From Thermoproteota archaeon (GTDB taxonomy: Archaea > Thermoproteota > Methanomethylicia > Methanomethylicales > Methanomethylicaceae): DNA of 64,000 bases. The notes beneath the pieces were generated by a model, which saw only the letters and a program-made list of their open reading frames with translations, searched no databases and had not been told where the DNA came from. The number at the start of each line of letters is the position of its first letter. Position 1 is the stretch's first letter. Shown here in pieces: positions 44,668 through 53,259 of the stretch. A program made the translations under genes and the position numbers. The stretch lies in the NCBI GenBank assembly GCA_020832905.1, contig JAJHRG010000001.1, forward strand, positions 190,809-254,808, given 5' to 3'.

Positions 44668-44715
44668 AATCTTCGTCCTTTAGGGCAAAAGAAGATCAGA
44701 TGTGGGTGAGAATAT

Positions 44716-45162
44716 TTGAAGAAAAGTAAGAGAAAGGGAAAGTCACATTCTACTAGACCAATAACAAGTGTTTGTAAGTGGGTTAAGTATACACCAGAAG
44801 AAGTAGAATCACTAGTAGTAGAACTTGCAAAAAAAGGAATTCCTCCTTCTCAAATTGGTATTATCCTTAGAGATCAATATGGTATTCCTTTAGTTAAGCA
44901 AATAACAGGTAAAAAAATATGTGAGATTTTAGAAGAAAGAAAGTTATTACCTGCAATACCAGAAGACTTACAAAATTTAATAAAACGTGCTAGTAGAGTT
45001 AGAAGACATTTAGAAGAACATCCAAAAGATATGAGTTCAAAAAGAGGTTTACAGCTTATAGAATCTAAGATAAATAGACTTGCCAAATATTACATATCTA
45101 TCGGTAGACTGCCTCCTGACTGGAAATATGTACCAGAAAAAGTCTCTATACTATCAAAATAA
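44716..45162 (+). CDS. rps15: Ribosomal protein uS15
   Basis: A 148-aa archaeal uS15. The N-terminal extension has [20 protein letters not shown] and [20 protein letters not shown]; the core has [20 protein letters not shown] and the closing [18 protein letters not shown]. It starts with TTG 44716 after GGGTGAG. The structured element lies directly upstream and might be part of its leader. Confidence 0.96.
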   Translation: MKKSKRKGKSHSTRPITSVCKWVKYTPEEVESLVVELAKKGIPPSQIGIILRDQYGIPLVKQITGKKICEILEERKLLPAIPEDLQNLIKRASRVRRHLEEHPKDMSSKRGLQLIESKINRLAKYYISIGRLPPDWKYVPEKVSILSK

Positions 45163-45182
45163 TATAATAAGGGAAAGTCTCC

Positions 45183-46619
45183 TTGTCAGAAATTACATTA
45201 TTTAATAAAATTCATTCTGTTGTAGAAAATATTAAAAAAATACCAAAAGAAGAAAAGATACTAATTATATCTCATTATGATGCAGATGGAATAGCTTCAG
45301 GAAGTATAATTCTTAAATCATTATTTGAATTAGGATATTTTCCTCACATAAGAATAGTTAATCAATTAGATCATGAAGTTATAAGTGAGATAAAATCTTT
45401 GGATTATAATTATATAGTATTTAGCGATATGGGGAGTGGTCAAAAAACTCTTATAGAGTCTATTAAGGAAAAAAATATTTTTATTATAGATCATCACCAA
45501 CCAGAATCACCTGAACTAGAAAATGAAATTAATCCACACTATTTTGGATTCGATGGTGGAAAAGATATTTCATCTTCTGGTTTAGCTTATCTTTTAGCTA
45601 AAGAAATAGATGAGAAAAATGTTCACTTATCACAAATTGCAATTGTTGGCGCTCTTGGAGATCTTCAGGATAAAGGTGAAAAAAACTCACTTATTGGTCT
45701 TAATGAAAAAATCTCTCAAGATGCAGAAAAATCTGGCTTATTAAAGAAAAAATTAGGTTTGAAATTACATGGTTTTGAATCTAGACCAATTATACAATGT
45801 TTAGCAAATACTATAGAACCCTACTTACCTGGTTTAACTGGTAATGAAGGAGCTTGTCTTAAATTTATTAAGAATCTTGGTATAGAGCCAAAGAAACCAG
45901 ATGGTAGTTGGAAAACTGTATCTGATTTATCAAATGAAGAAATTAGATTATTAGTAAGTGGATTAATAAAATATCTAATATCTCTTGGATTTTCTAGTAA
46001 AGAAGCAGAAAAAATCATAGGAACAGTCTATATATTTCCTAATGAATCAAAAGATTCTCCTCTATATGATGCAAGAGAATTTTCATCATCAATAAATGCT
46101 TGTGGAAGAATGAATAAATATGGTCTTGGAATTTCAATTTGCTTAGGTGATAGAGATAAAGCATTAAGTGAACTTAAACAAGTTCTTCATGAATATAGAC
46201 AAAAACTATCATATTATATAGACTGGTTGAATTCTCATAATAATTCTATAAAAATACTATCACATGTACAAGCAGTTTTTGGAGAAGATATTATTGATGA
46301 AAAAATGATTGGTCCCTTAATTTCTATGTTATATGGGGGTAAACCATTTTCACTAGATAAACCTATTATTGGTTTTTCTAAATCTAAAAATTTTGTTAAA
46401 GTTTCTGCAAGAGCTACAATAGAGTTAGTAAATAAAGGTATAAATCTTGGTCTTTTAATCAAAGAAGCAGCTAAAAAGTTTAATGGTATAGGTGGAGGAC
46501 ATAGTATTGCAGCTGGTGCACAAATACCTATAGGGAAAGAAGAAGAATTTCTTGAATATCTTAATAAATTAATAGAAGAATCTCAGGTGATAAAACCTGA
46601 AACTAGAATTACTAATTAA
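45183..46619 (+). CDS. DHH/DHHA1 phosphoesterase, archaeal RecJ-like nuclease
   Basis: A 478-aa RecJ-superfamily protein. Motifs: ILIISHYDADGIASGSIIL, YIVFSDMGSGQ, IFIIDHHQPESPE (the DHH motif), IVGALGDLQD, and the C-terminal DHHA1 motif GIGGGHSIAAGAQIPIG. Archaeal relatives (GAN) act as single-strand exonucleases with the GINS complex, or in RNA decay. It starts with TTG 45183. The uS15-recJ-pcc1-eS1 order is conserved in archaea. Confidence 0.92.
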   Translation: MSEITLFNKIHSVVENIKKIPKEEKILIISHYDADGIASGSIILKSLFELGYFPHIRIVNQLDHEVISEIKSLDYNYIVFSDMGSGQKTLIESIKEKNIFIIDHHQPESPELENEINPHYFGFDGGKDISSSGLAYLLAKEIDEKNVHLSQIAIVGALGDLQDKGEKNSLIGLNEKISQDAEKSGLLKKKLGLKLHGFESRPIIQCLANTIEPYLPGLTGNEGACLKFIKNLGIEPKKPDGSWKTVSDLSNEEIRLLVSGLIKYLISLGFSSKEAEKIIGTVYIFPNESKDSPLYDAREFSSSINACGRMNKYGLGISICLGDRDKALSELKQVLHEYRQKLSYYIDWLNSHNNSIKILSHVQAVFGEDIIDEKMIGPLISMLYGGKPFSLDKPIIGFSKSKNFVKVSARATIELVNKGINLGLLIKEAAKKFNGIGGGHSIAAGAQIPIGKEEEFLEYLNKLIEESQVIKPETRITN

Positions 46620-46842
46620 ATTCCCATGTAAAAATGAAAAAATAGCAAAAATAATAGAGAAATCTATAGCACCAGACAATTATGAAATTCCTGTTAATAC
46701 TAATATACAAGTAAGTGTAGAGAACTCTTTCTTAATAATAAAGGTTTTATCTACTGATGATATTCCATCATTTTTAAGAACTATAGATGATTTATTAAGT
46801 TGTATAAACTTAGCAGGAAAAATTTTAAAAGAGTTTTGCTGA
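46597..46842 (+). CDS. Pcc1-like protein (possible fifth KEOPS subunit), CTG start
   Basis: An 81-aa protein with the small Pcc1 alpha/beta fold pattern: LLIKFPCKNEKIAKIIEKSI, APDNYEIPVNTNIQVSVENS, FLIIKVLSTDDIPSFLRTID. Archaea have a Pcc1 paralogue (Pcc2) as a fifth KEOPS subunit, and this gene sits beside uS15/recJ while the other Pcc1 is at 61729. No ATG, GTG or TTG exists in frame before the conserved part. CTG at 46597 lies 6 nt after GGTGA, so it is the likely start. It overlaps recJ by 23 nt. Confidence 0.75.
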   Translation: MKLELLIKFPCKNEKIAKIIEKSIAPDNYEIPVNTNIQVSVENSFLIIKVLSTDDIPSFLRTIDDLLSCINLAGKILKEFC

Positions 46843-46896
46843 ATTAATTAAAGTTTATATTGAGGTTTTATATTTTGTAATGAGGGAAAAATAAAT

Positions 46897-47511
46897 ATGT
46901 CCTCTAAACAACCATCAACAAAATTAAAAGAAAAGTGGAGACAAAAGAAATGGTATACTATCATAGCACCTCCTTCATTTGGAAATCTTGAAATAGGAAA
47001 AACTATTGCAGATTCTCCACAAAAACTTATTGGTAGAGTTGTTGAAACCACTCTTTATGATATAACTGAGTCAATTTCTCAGCTTTATATTAAGTTATAT
47101 TTTAAAATAATTAAAGTTGAAGGTGATAAAGCCTATACTATGTTTTTTGGTCATGATTTTGCTAGAGATTATTTAAGAAGTCTTGTTAGAAGAGGAACAA
47201 CACGAATAGATGGTATATTTAATATTACTTCAAAAGATGGCTATAAGATGCGAATTAGTATAATTGCAATTACTGCAGCAAGAGCAAAAACATCACAGGC
47301 ACATGCAATAAGAAAAATAATGGAAGAAATTGTTGCAAAAAAAGATGGACAATTGCTTTATGATGAGCTTGCTCAACAATTAGTACTAGGTAAGATAGCT
47401 TCGGAAATTTATAATGAAGCAAAGAAAATATATCCATTGAAGAAATTAGAAGTTAGAAAAAGTAAACTATTAGAAGCTCCACAAATATTAGTAACAGCTC
47501 AACAACAATAA
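46897..47511 (+). CDS. rps3ae: Ribosomal protein eS1 (S3ae)
   Basis: A 204-aa archaeal eS1. LKEKWRQKKWYTIIAPPSFG, VETTLYDITESISQLYIKLY, FGHDFARDYLRSLVRRGTTR and SQAHAIRKIMEEIVAKKDGQ are diagnostic. It sits near the mRNA exit. TGAGGGAAA precedes the ATG. Confidence 0.96.
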   Translation: MSSKQPSTKLKEKWRQKKWYTIIAPPSFGNLEIGKTIADSPQKLIGRVVETTLYDITESISQLYIKLYFKIIKVEGDKAYTMFFGHDFARDYLRSLVRRGTTRIDGIFNITSKDGYKMRISIIAITAARAKTSQAHAIRKIMEEIVAKKDGQLLYDELAQQLVLGKIASEIYNEAKKIYPLKKLEVRKSKLLEAPQILVTAQQQ

Positions 47512-47547
47512 TTAAAAATAAATTTCAATTTTTTAAATATCTATCTT

Positions 47548-48867
47548 ATGAAAGAAATCATAACTTCTTCTGGAATTAGAGGATTAGCCATAAGTGAAAT
47601 ATCTCCAGAATTATGTATGAAAATTGGAATAGCAATATCAAGTATTGAAAAAGGTGAATATATAATTGGTCACGATGTTCGCTTAACTTCTCCTTTATTA
47701 GCTAGTTGTTTAGCAAATGGAATTTGTATAGGAGGATCTAATTCAATACTTATTGGCTTAGCTCCTACACCTGCAATTGCATTTTATGCTAGATATTATA
47801 CAGGTGGTATTATTATAACAGCAAGTCATAATCCTCCTGAATATAATGGATTGAAAATATTTGATAAAAATGGAATTCCTGTTAATCCATCTTTTTATAA
47901 GAGTCTTCTTGAAATTCCTATAAGATATGCAAATTGGGACTCATTAGGCTATATAAAGAATTTCTATGGATTATATGAATACATAGAATTTCTCATTTCT
48001 CATGTAAATACAAAAAAGAAATGGAAAATTGGATTAGATCCAGGAAATGGAACTACATCATTAACTGCACCATTAGTATTTCATAATACAGGTCATGAAG
48101 TTAAAGCAATAAATATTAATTTAGATGGTAGATTTCCTGGAAGAGGTGCTGAACCAAACGAACATACTTCAAAATTATTATCAGATCTTATTAGAAAATA
48201 CTCTTTAGATATTGGATTTGCATATGATGGTGATGGTGATAGAGTATTAATAGTTGATGAAAATGGTAATGTAATACCTCAAGATATTGCTTTAGCTCAA
48301 ATAGCTAAATTTATTGCTTATAAATCACATAAACCAATAGTTGTAAATGTAGATACTTCAGCAATTGTTGATTTTGTTATAAATTCTATTGGAGGAAGAA
48401 TTTTCAGATCAAAAGTTGGTGATCCATATGTTATAGAAGAAATTATTAAAAGAGATGCATGTTTTGGAGGAGAACCATGTGGTGCTTGGATATTTCCAAA
48501 CATAATAAAGTGTCCAGATGGTGTTTTATCATCAATTATGTTTTTGAATTTTCTAGATTATGAAGAAGTAAAACCTTCAGAGCTTTTACAAAATTTACCT
48601 AGCTTCTTTATAGAAAGAAAGAATATATCATGTAGGGATAAAATTACTACTATGAAAAGAGTAATGAGTGAAATTCCTAAATTATATCCTGATGCTAATA
48701 TATCATATATTGATGGTATTAGAATTTCATGGGATGATTTTACATGGGCTTTAATAAGACCTTCTGGAACTGAACCACTAATAAGAATAACTGTAGAGTC
48801 AGTATCTAGAGATAAAGTAAAAAGTCTTATTTCTTCAATTACAAAACTTATAACAAAAGGTGATTAA
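47548..48867 (+). CDS. Phosphohexomutase (phosphoglucosamine/phosphomannomutase family)
   Basis: A 439-aa four-domain mutase. The phosphoserine loop is GGIIITASHNPPEYNGLKIF; the metal loop is GFAYDGDGDRVLIVDENG; the sugar-specificity loop is CFGGEPCGAWIF; the C-terminal phosphate-binding loop is LIRPSGTEPLIRITVE. It converts hexose-6-P to hexose-1-P; glucosamine is plausible because the next gene is a GlmU-like nucleotidyltransferase. Its stop is in frame with that gene, just one codon before its ACG. Confidence 0.9.
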   Translation: MKEIITSSGIRGLAISEISPELCMKIGIAISSIEKGEYIIGHDVRLTSPLLASCLANGICIGGSNSILIGLAPTPAIAFYARYYTGGIIITASHNPPEYNGLKIFDKNGIPVNPSFYKSLLEIPIRYANWDSLGYIKNFYGLYEYIEFLISHVNTKKKWKIGLDPGNGTTSLTAPLVFHNTGHEVKAININLDGRFPGRGAEPNEHTSKLLSDLIRKYSLDIGFAYDGDGDRVLIVDENGNVIPQDIALAQIAKFIAYKSHKPIVVNVDTSAIVDFVINSIGGRIFRSKVGDPYVIEEIIKRDACFGGEPCGAWIFPNIIKCPDGVLSSIMFLNFLDYEEVKPSELLQNLPSFFIERKNISCRDKITTMKRVMSEIPKLYPDANISYIDGIRISWDDFTWALIRPSGTEPLIRITVESVSRDKVKSLISSITKLITKGD

Positions 48868-48870
48868 AAT

Positions 48871-50142
48871 ACGAAGAGTATAATTCTTGCTGCTGGTAAG
48901 GGAACAAGATTAGAACCATTTACAATAAGTAGACCTAAGCACTTAATTCCCATTGCAGGTGCTCCATTAATTGAACACATAATAGAAGCTCTTAAAGAAA
49001 ATGGTATTAATGAAATAATAATTGTTGTAAATTATATGAGTGAACTAATAAAATCATATTTAGGCGATGGATCAAGACTTTCAGTAAAAATAAGTTATGT
49101 AGAACAAAAAGCATTAGAAGGAACAGCTCATGCTCTTTATTCTTGTAAAGATTTAATTAATAATGAGCCATTTATGGTCATATATGGTGATCTTGCTTTT
49201 CATCCTTCTATTATTAGTAATTTAATATCTAATTATGATGAAAGATATCTTGGTGTTATATTGGGAATTTCTGTGAGGAATGTTAGGGATTTTGGATTAA
49301 TGATTACTAATGGTGATTTCTTAACTAAAATAGAAGAAAAACCAAAAATTGAAGAATCAGGAATTATCAATGGTGGAATCTACATATTTAAACCAAAAAT
49401 ATTTAGGTTTATAGAAGAAACAAAAAGATCTATTCGTGGAGAAATAGAATTAACATCATCAATAAATATTGCAATAGAGAAAGGTGAAAAATTTCTTGTA
49501 GTAAAATCAGAAGAAGATAAATGGGTTGATGTAGGTAAGCCATGGGATATACTAGATGCTAATAAACTCCTTATGGATGTAAAAGTTAATAAAAAAATAG
49601 TTAATGGTTATGTAGAAGATGGCGTCCATATAAATGGTAATGTAGTAATTGAAAAAAATGCTAAAATTCTTTCTGGAACCTATATTGAAGGTCCTGTATG
49701 GATTTCTTCTGGATGTAGAGTAGGACCAAATTGCTATATTCGTCCATATACATATTTATGTAAAAATGTAAGAGTAGGAAATGCTTGTGAAATCAAGAAT
49801 AGTATAATCATGGAAGATACTCATATTAGTCATCTATCTTATATTGGAGATAGTGTAATAGGTGCAAGATGTAATATTGGAGCTGGAACAATAATTGCAA
49901 ATTTAAGATTTGATGAAAATACTATAAAGGTAACAATAAAAGGAGAAGAGATTGAAAGTGGGAAGAAAAAGCTTGGAGCATTTATTGGTGATAATGTTAA
50001 AACTGGAATAAATGTTAGTATAAATCCTGGTGTAAAAATAGGACCAAATTGCTGGATTGCCCCTCATACTTTTGTCTATAAAGATGTACCAGAAAATTCT
50101 TTTTTAATTCAAAAATTTGAGATAGAATTAAAAGAAAAATGA
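48871..50142 (+). CDS. Bifunctional sugar-1-P nucleotidyltransferase/acetyltransferase, ACG start
   Basis: From ACG 48871 the protein has 423 aa. SIILAAGKGTRLEPFTISRP with KHLIPIAGAPLIEHII is the catalytic signature of nucleotidyltransferases; the C-terminal third is a left-handed beta helix of hexapeptide repeats (VGPNCYIRPYTYLCKNVRVG) as in GlmU and the archaeal ST0452 type. No ATG, GTG or TTG occurs in frame between the preceding TAA and ATG 49036, and starting there would delete the signature. GGTGA at 48859-48863 is 7 nt before the ACG. It likely makes UDP-GlcNAc or dTDP-sugars. Confidence 0.82.
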   Translation, partial: TKSIILAAGKGTRLEPFTISRPKHLIPIAGAPLIEHIIEALKENGINEIIIVVNYMSELIKSYLGDGSRLSVKISYVEQKALEGTAHALYSCKDLINNEPFMVIYGDLAFHPSIISNLISNYDERYLGVILGISVRNVRDFGLMITNGDFLTKIEEKPKIEESGIINGGIYIFKPKIFRFIEETKRSIRGEIELTSSINIAIEKGEKFLVVKSEEDKWVDVGKPWDILDANKLLMDVKVNKKIVNGYVEDGVHINGNVVIEKNAKILSGTYIEGPVWISSGCRVGPNCYIRPYTYLCKNVRVGNACEIKNSIIMEDTHISHLSYIGDSVIGARCNIGAGTIIANLRFDENTIKVTIKGEEIESGKKKLGAFIGDNVKTGINVSINPGVKIGPNCWIAPHTFVYKDVPENSFLIQKFEIELKEK

Positions 50143-51686
50143 TAATAGAAAGAAATACAGTAATAAAAGATCATCGTAAAGTAAGATTAAAATTTGCATT
50201 AGTTTATCCCAATATCTATGGTGTAGGAATGAGTAATCTTGCAATTCGTTTACTTTATGACATCATTAATAGTAGAGAAGATATTGTTTGTGAGCGTTTC
50301 TTTTTCTCAGGATATAGAGAAAAACCAAAAAGTATTGAATCTGGATTACCTTTAAATTATTTTGATGTAATAGGTGTTTCTTTTCAACATGAAATGGATT
50401 ATATTCGTTTCTTAGATATGCTTTCATCATCATCAATACCATTAGAAGCTGATAAGCGTAATTCTCCTATTATTATTGCAGGTGGTCCTGCAATATCCTC
50501 AAATCCAATGCCATTAGTTAAATTTGTTAATTTCTTTGTTATTGGTGAAGTTGAACCAATTATTGATACATTATTAAACTCTTTAGTAGATAAAAATCTA
50601 GAGGAAGTATATCCATCCATACCTGGATTATATAAGCCAGGAAAAGTAACAGAAAGGATATATGTAAGAAATCTAGATTTTGCTCATCATGTAGTAAAAC
50701 AAGTTATTTCAGATATAGAAAATAGTTTTTCCTCATCATTTTTACTTGAAATAAGTAGAGGTTGTAATGTTGGTTGTAGATTTTGTCTTGAATACTTTTT
50801 ATATTTTCCAAGAAGAGAAAGATCTTTTAAGAATTTAATCAATATTATTGAAGATGGATTATTTTTAACTCAAACTAATAAGTTAGTTATTATTAGTTCT
50901 GCATTTTTAGAGCATTCACAAATAAAAGATATTCTTTCTTTTCTTATTGAAAAGAAAATTAATTTCTCAGTACCATCTATAAGAATAACAAAAATAGATG
51001 ATGAAATTATTAAGTTAATTGCATCTGGTGGACAGCGTACATTGACAATAGCACCTGAATCTCATTGTGAGCACTTAAGAAATATAATAAATAAAAAATT
51101 TGATAATGATCTATTTTTTGATGTGGTAAGAAAAGCAAAAGATGCTGGTATAAAAAATCTCAAGTTATACTTTATGTTAGGCATACCTGGTGAAAAAAAT
51201 GAAGATTTTAATGATATAGACAAGTTTCTTTCACGAATTATTTCACTAGGTTTTTCTCCATCATCAATTCATATATCAATAAATCCATTAATTCCAAAAG
51301 CTAATACATCATTTCAATGGTTACCATTAATATCAAAAAAGGACTATAAAGATCGTCTTCTTATTTTTTATAAAAAAGCAAAATCCTTAGGAATAAGAAG
51401 AATTGAAGCATTAGACTATAGATGGTGTGCTATTCAAGCATATCTTTCTACTGCAGGTCAAGAAGCTTCAGAGTTATTAAAATTATTAGTAGAAGATATT
51501 AAAGCTGGAGGTAGTGGTGATCTAGGATCTTGGCGAAGAGTATTAAAACGTTATAATAAAACTCCAGAAAATATATATCAACCTAAATCTATTGATGAAC
51601 CATTACCATGGGAAGAAATAAAAGGAGCATTTCCTATATCTATATTGAAGAAAGATTTTGAAAAAGTTATGAGGTCATTGAAATGA
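50139..51686 (+). CDS. B12-binding domain radical SAM protein
   Basis: A 515-aa protein. The N-terminal about 170 residues form a cobalamin-binding-like domain (FALVYPNIYGVGMSNLAIRL, DVIGVSFQHEMDYIRFLDML). The radical SAM core has the cluster motif SRGCNVGCRFCLE and the SAM region TIAPESHCEHLRNIINKKF. The C-terminal RRIEALDYRWCAIQAYLSTA is conserved in related archaeal proteins. Function is not established. It overlaps the preceding and following genes by 4 nt each. Confidence 0.85.
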   Translation: MIIERNTVIKDHRKVRLKFALVYPNIYGVGMSNLAIRLLYDIINSREDIVCERFFFSGYREKPKSIESGLPLNYFDVIGVSFQHEMDYIRFLDMLSSSSIPLEADKRNSPIIIAGGPAISSNPMPLVKFVNFFVIGEVEPIIDTLLNSLVDKNLEEVYPSIPGLYKPGKVTERIYVRNLDFAHHVVKQVISDIENSFSSSFLLEISRGCNVGCRFCLEYFLYFPRRERSFKNLINIIEDGLFLTQTNKLVIISSAFLEHSQIKDILSFLIEKKINFSVPSIRITKIDDEIIKLIASGGQRTLTIAPESHCEHLRNIINKKFDNDLFFDVVRKAKDAGIKNLKLYFMLGIPGEKNEDFNDIDKFLSRIISLGFSPSSIHISINPLIPKANTSFQWLPLISKKDYKDRLLIFYKKAKSLGIRRIEALDYRWCAIQAYLSTAGQEASELLKLLVEDIKAGGSGDLGSWRRVLKRYNKTPENIYQPKSIDEPLPWEEIKGAFPISILKKDFEKVMRSLK

Positions 51687-51985
51687 TAATATCAAAAGAA
51701 GAATTTAAGAAATTATTTCCTAATCTTGCAAGAGAATTAGAAGAAAATACTGGTATTACTTTAAAGATTGATAAAAGTAGAGGCTATAATCCAACAGTCA
51801 TAGATTTTATAAAAAGATGTGAAAAAGATGAAGAAGCAATTGAAATTATAGATTTTCTTGAAAAACGTGGAGAGATAAGTAAGGAGTATGCTGAAAGTTT
51901 AAGAAAAAGAATAAAAGAAAAAGGAGTAAGATCCTTTGGTAAGAAAAGAAAACCAGGATATTACTTTAGAGCTTTTAAAATTTAA
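51683..51985 (+). CDS. Small conserved archaeal protein (DUF2095-like)
   Basis: A 100-aa protein beginning ISKEEFKKLFPNLARELEEN, with RGYNPTVIDFIKRCEKDEEA, EIIDFLEKRGEISKEYAESL and a basic end VRSFGKKRKPGYYFRAFKI. It fits my recollection of the archaeal DUF2095 family; the name should be taken as tentative. It is predicted helical and soluble. It is coupled to the radical SAM gene through a 4-nt overlap, suggesting a shared role. Confidence 0.7.
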   Translation: MIISKEEFKKLFPNLARELEENTGITLKIDKSRGYNPTVIDFIKRCEKDEEAIEIIDFLEKRGEISKEYAESLRKRIKEKGVRSFGKKRKPGYYFRAFKI

Positions 51986-51987
51986 TA

Positions 51988-53187
51988 CTATTTAGCTGAA
52001 ACTATTTTAATTACATCACCATCTTTAAGTACATAATCTCTTCCAATTTTTTGTTTTGTTTTTACATTTATTGCATAAAGAAAGTTATTTCCTAAATCAG
52101 TATGAATTTTATATGCAAGATCTATAACTTTAGAACCTTCTTGTAATATAAATATATCTGGTAAAACATTTCCCTTACTATCTGAAAGTTTTATCTCATC
52201 TTCTACAGGAAAAACTGCTATCATTTTTAATTCTTTTTTATAAATACTTTCTAAAGCTTCTTGTACACCTGTACTACCCCAACTTTTTATAATTCCTTCA
52301 ACCTTAGATAATGCTTCTTTTTGCTTTTCATTTAATTCATTTGGTTTCAATATTTTAAAACTTGAATCTCCAGGCATATATTCTATTAATCCTTTTTTTG
52401 CAGCTAATCTTAATAAAAGTTCAGCTTCAGCACAACAAGGAATAACAATATAGTCCTTAAATTCAGATTTTATTCTATTTATATTATCTTCAGCTGTAGG
52501 TAAATCTATTTTATTAGCTACTATTACCATAGGCTTAGCTATTTTTCTAAGTATTTTCACAAATTCTATTATATCATTATCAGTCCATTTATCTATATCT
52601 TTATTAAATTCATCTCTTGACTTTAATGCCATAATAATATGTTTTTTACTAATCATAAGACCAGATAATCTTTCATAAAGTACTTTAATAATATCTTCTC
52701 TTTGTTGTATAACCTTTTTCACAATTTTATTCCAATCTTTTTTTAATAATTGAAATAACCACATTATAATTTCATATTCTACAAACTTTATATCTTCTAC
52801 AGGATCTCCCTTTCCTAATTCACATGGATTTCCATTTATATCTGTTGAACCTGAAGCATCTACAACATGAATAAATCCATCAACTTGTCTTAAATCATCT
52901 AAAAATTTATTTCCAAGACCTCTTCCTTTATGTGCTTCTGGAACAAGTCCTGCTACATCTACAATTTCTACAGGAACCCATCTTATACCATTAATACACT
53001 TAGAATTTCTTGGATTATCTTTTACTCCTAATTCTTTACATACACAATGAAATCTTATACTAGCAATTCCTCTATTTGGTTCAATTGTTGTAAATGGTAC
53101 ATTACTTATCTTTACAGGTATTAAAGTAGCAGCTGAGAAAAATGTTGATTTTCCAACATTTGTTTTTCCTATTATTCCTACAATCAT
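51988..53187 (-). CDS. ychF: YchF/Obg-family GTPase/ATPase
   Basis: A 399-aa TRAFAC P-loop protein. G1 is IVGIIGKTNVGKSTFFSAAT; G3 is IVDVAGLVPEAHKGRGLGNK; G4 is VANKIDLP. The C-terminal TGS domain contains IFILQEGSKVIDLAYKIHTD and ends KDGDVIKIVSAK. The ATG at 53187 is chosen because the in-frame upstream extension is merely hydrophobic and lacks an SD. It is associated with ribosomes in other organisms. Confidence 0.93.
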   Translation of the reverse strand: MIVGIIGKTNVGKSTFFSAATLIPVKISNVPFTTIEPNRGIASIRFHCVCKELGVKDNPRNSKCINGIRWVPVEIVDVAGLVPEAHKGRGLGNKFLDDLRQVDGFIHVVDASGSTDINGNPCELGKGDPVEDIKFVEYEIIMWLFQLLKKDWNKIVKKVIQQREDIIKVLYERLSGLMISKKHIIMALKSRDEFNKDIDKWTDNDIIEFVKILRKIAKPMVIVANKIDLPTAEDNINRIKSEFKDYIVIPCCAEAELLLRLAAKKGLIEYMPGDSSFKILKPNELNEKQKEALSKVEGIIKSWGSTGVQEALESIYKKELKMIAVFPVEDEIKLSDSKGNVLPDIFILQEGSKVIDLAYKIHTDLGNNFLYAINVKTKQKIGRDYVLKDGDVIKIVSAK

Positions 53188-53259
53188 GATAATATAAATT
53201 AAAAATAAAAAGAGAAAAACTTTTTTATAATTATACAAATTGCATTTTTGGGATATTAA

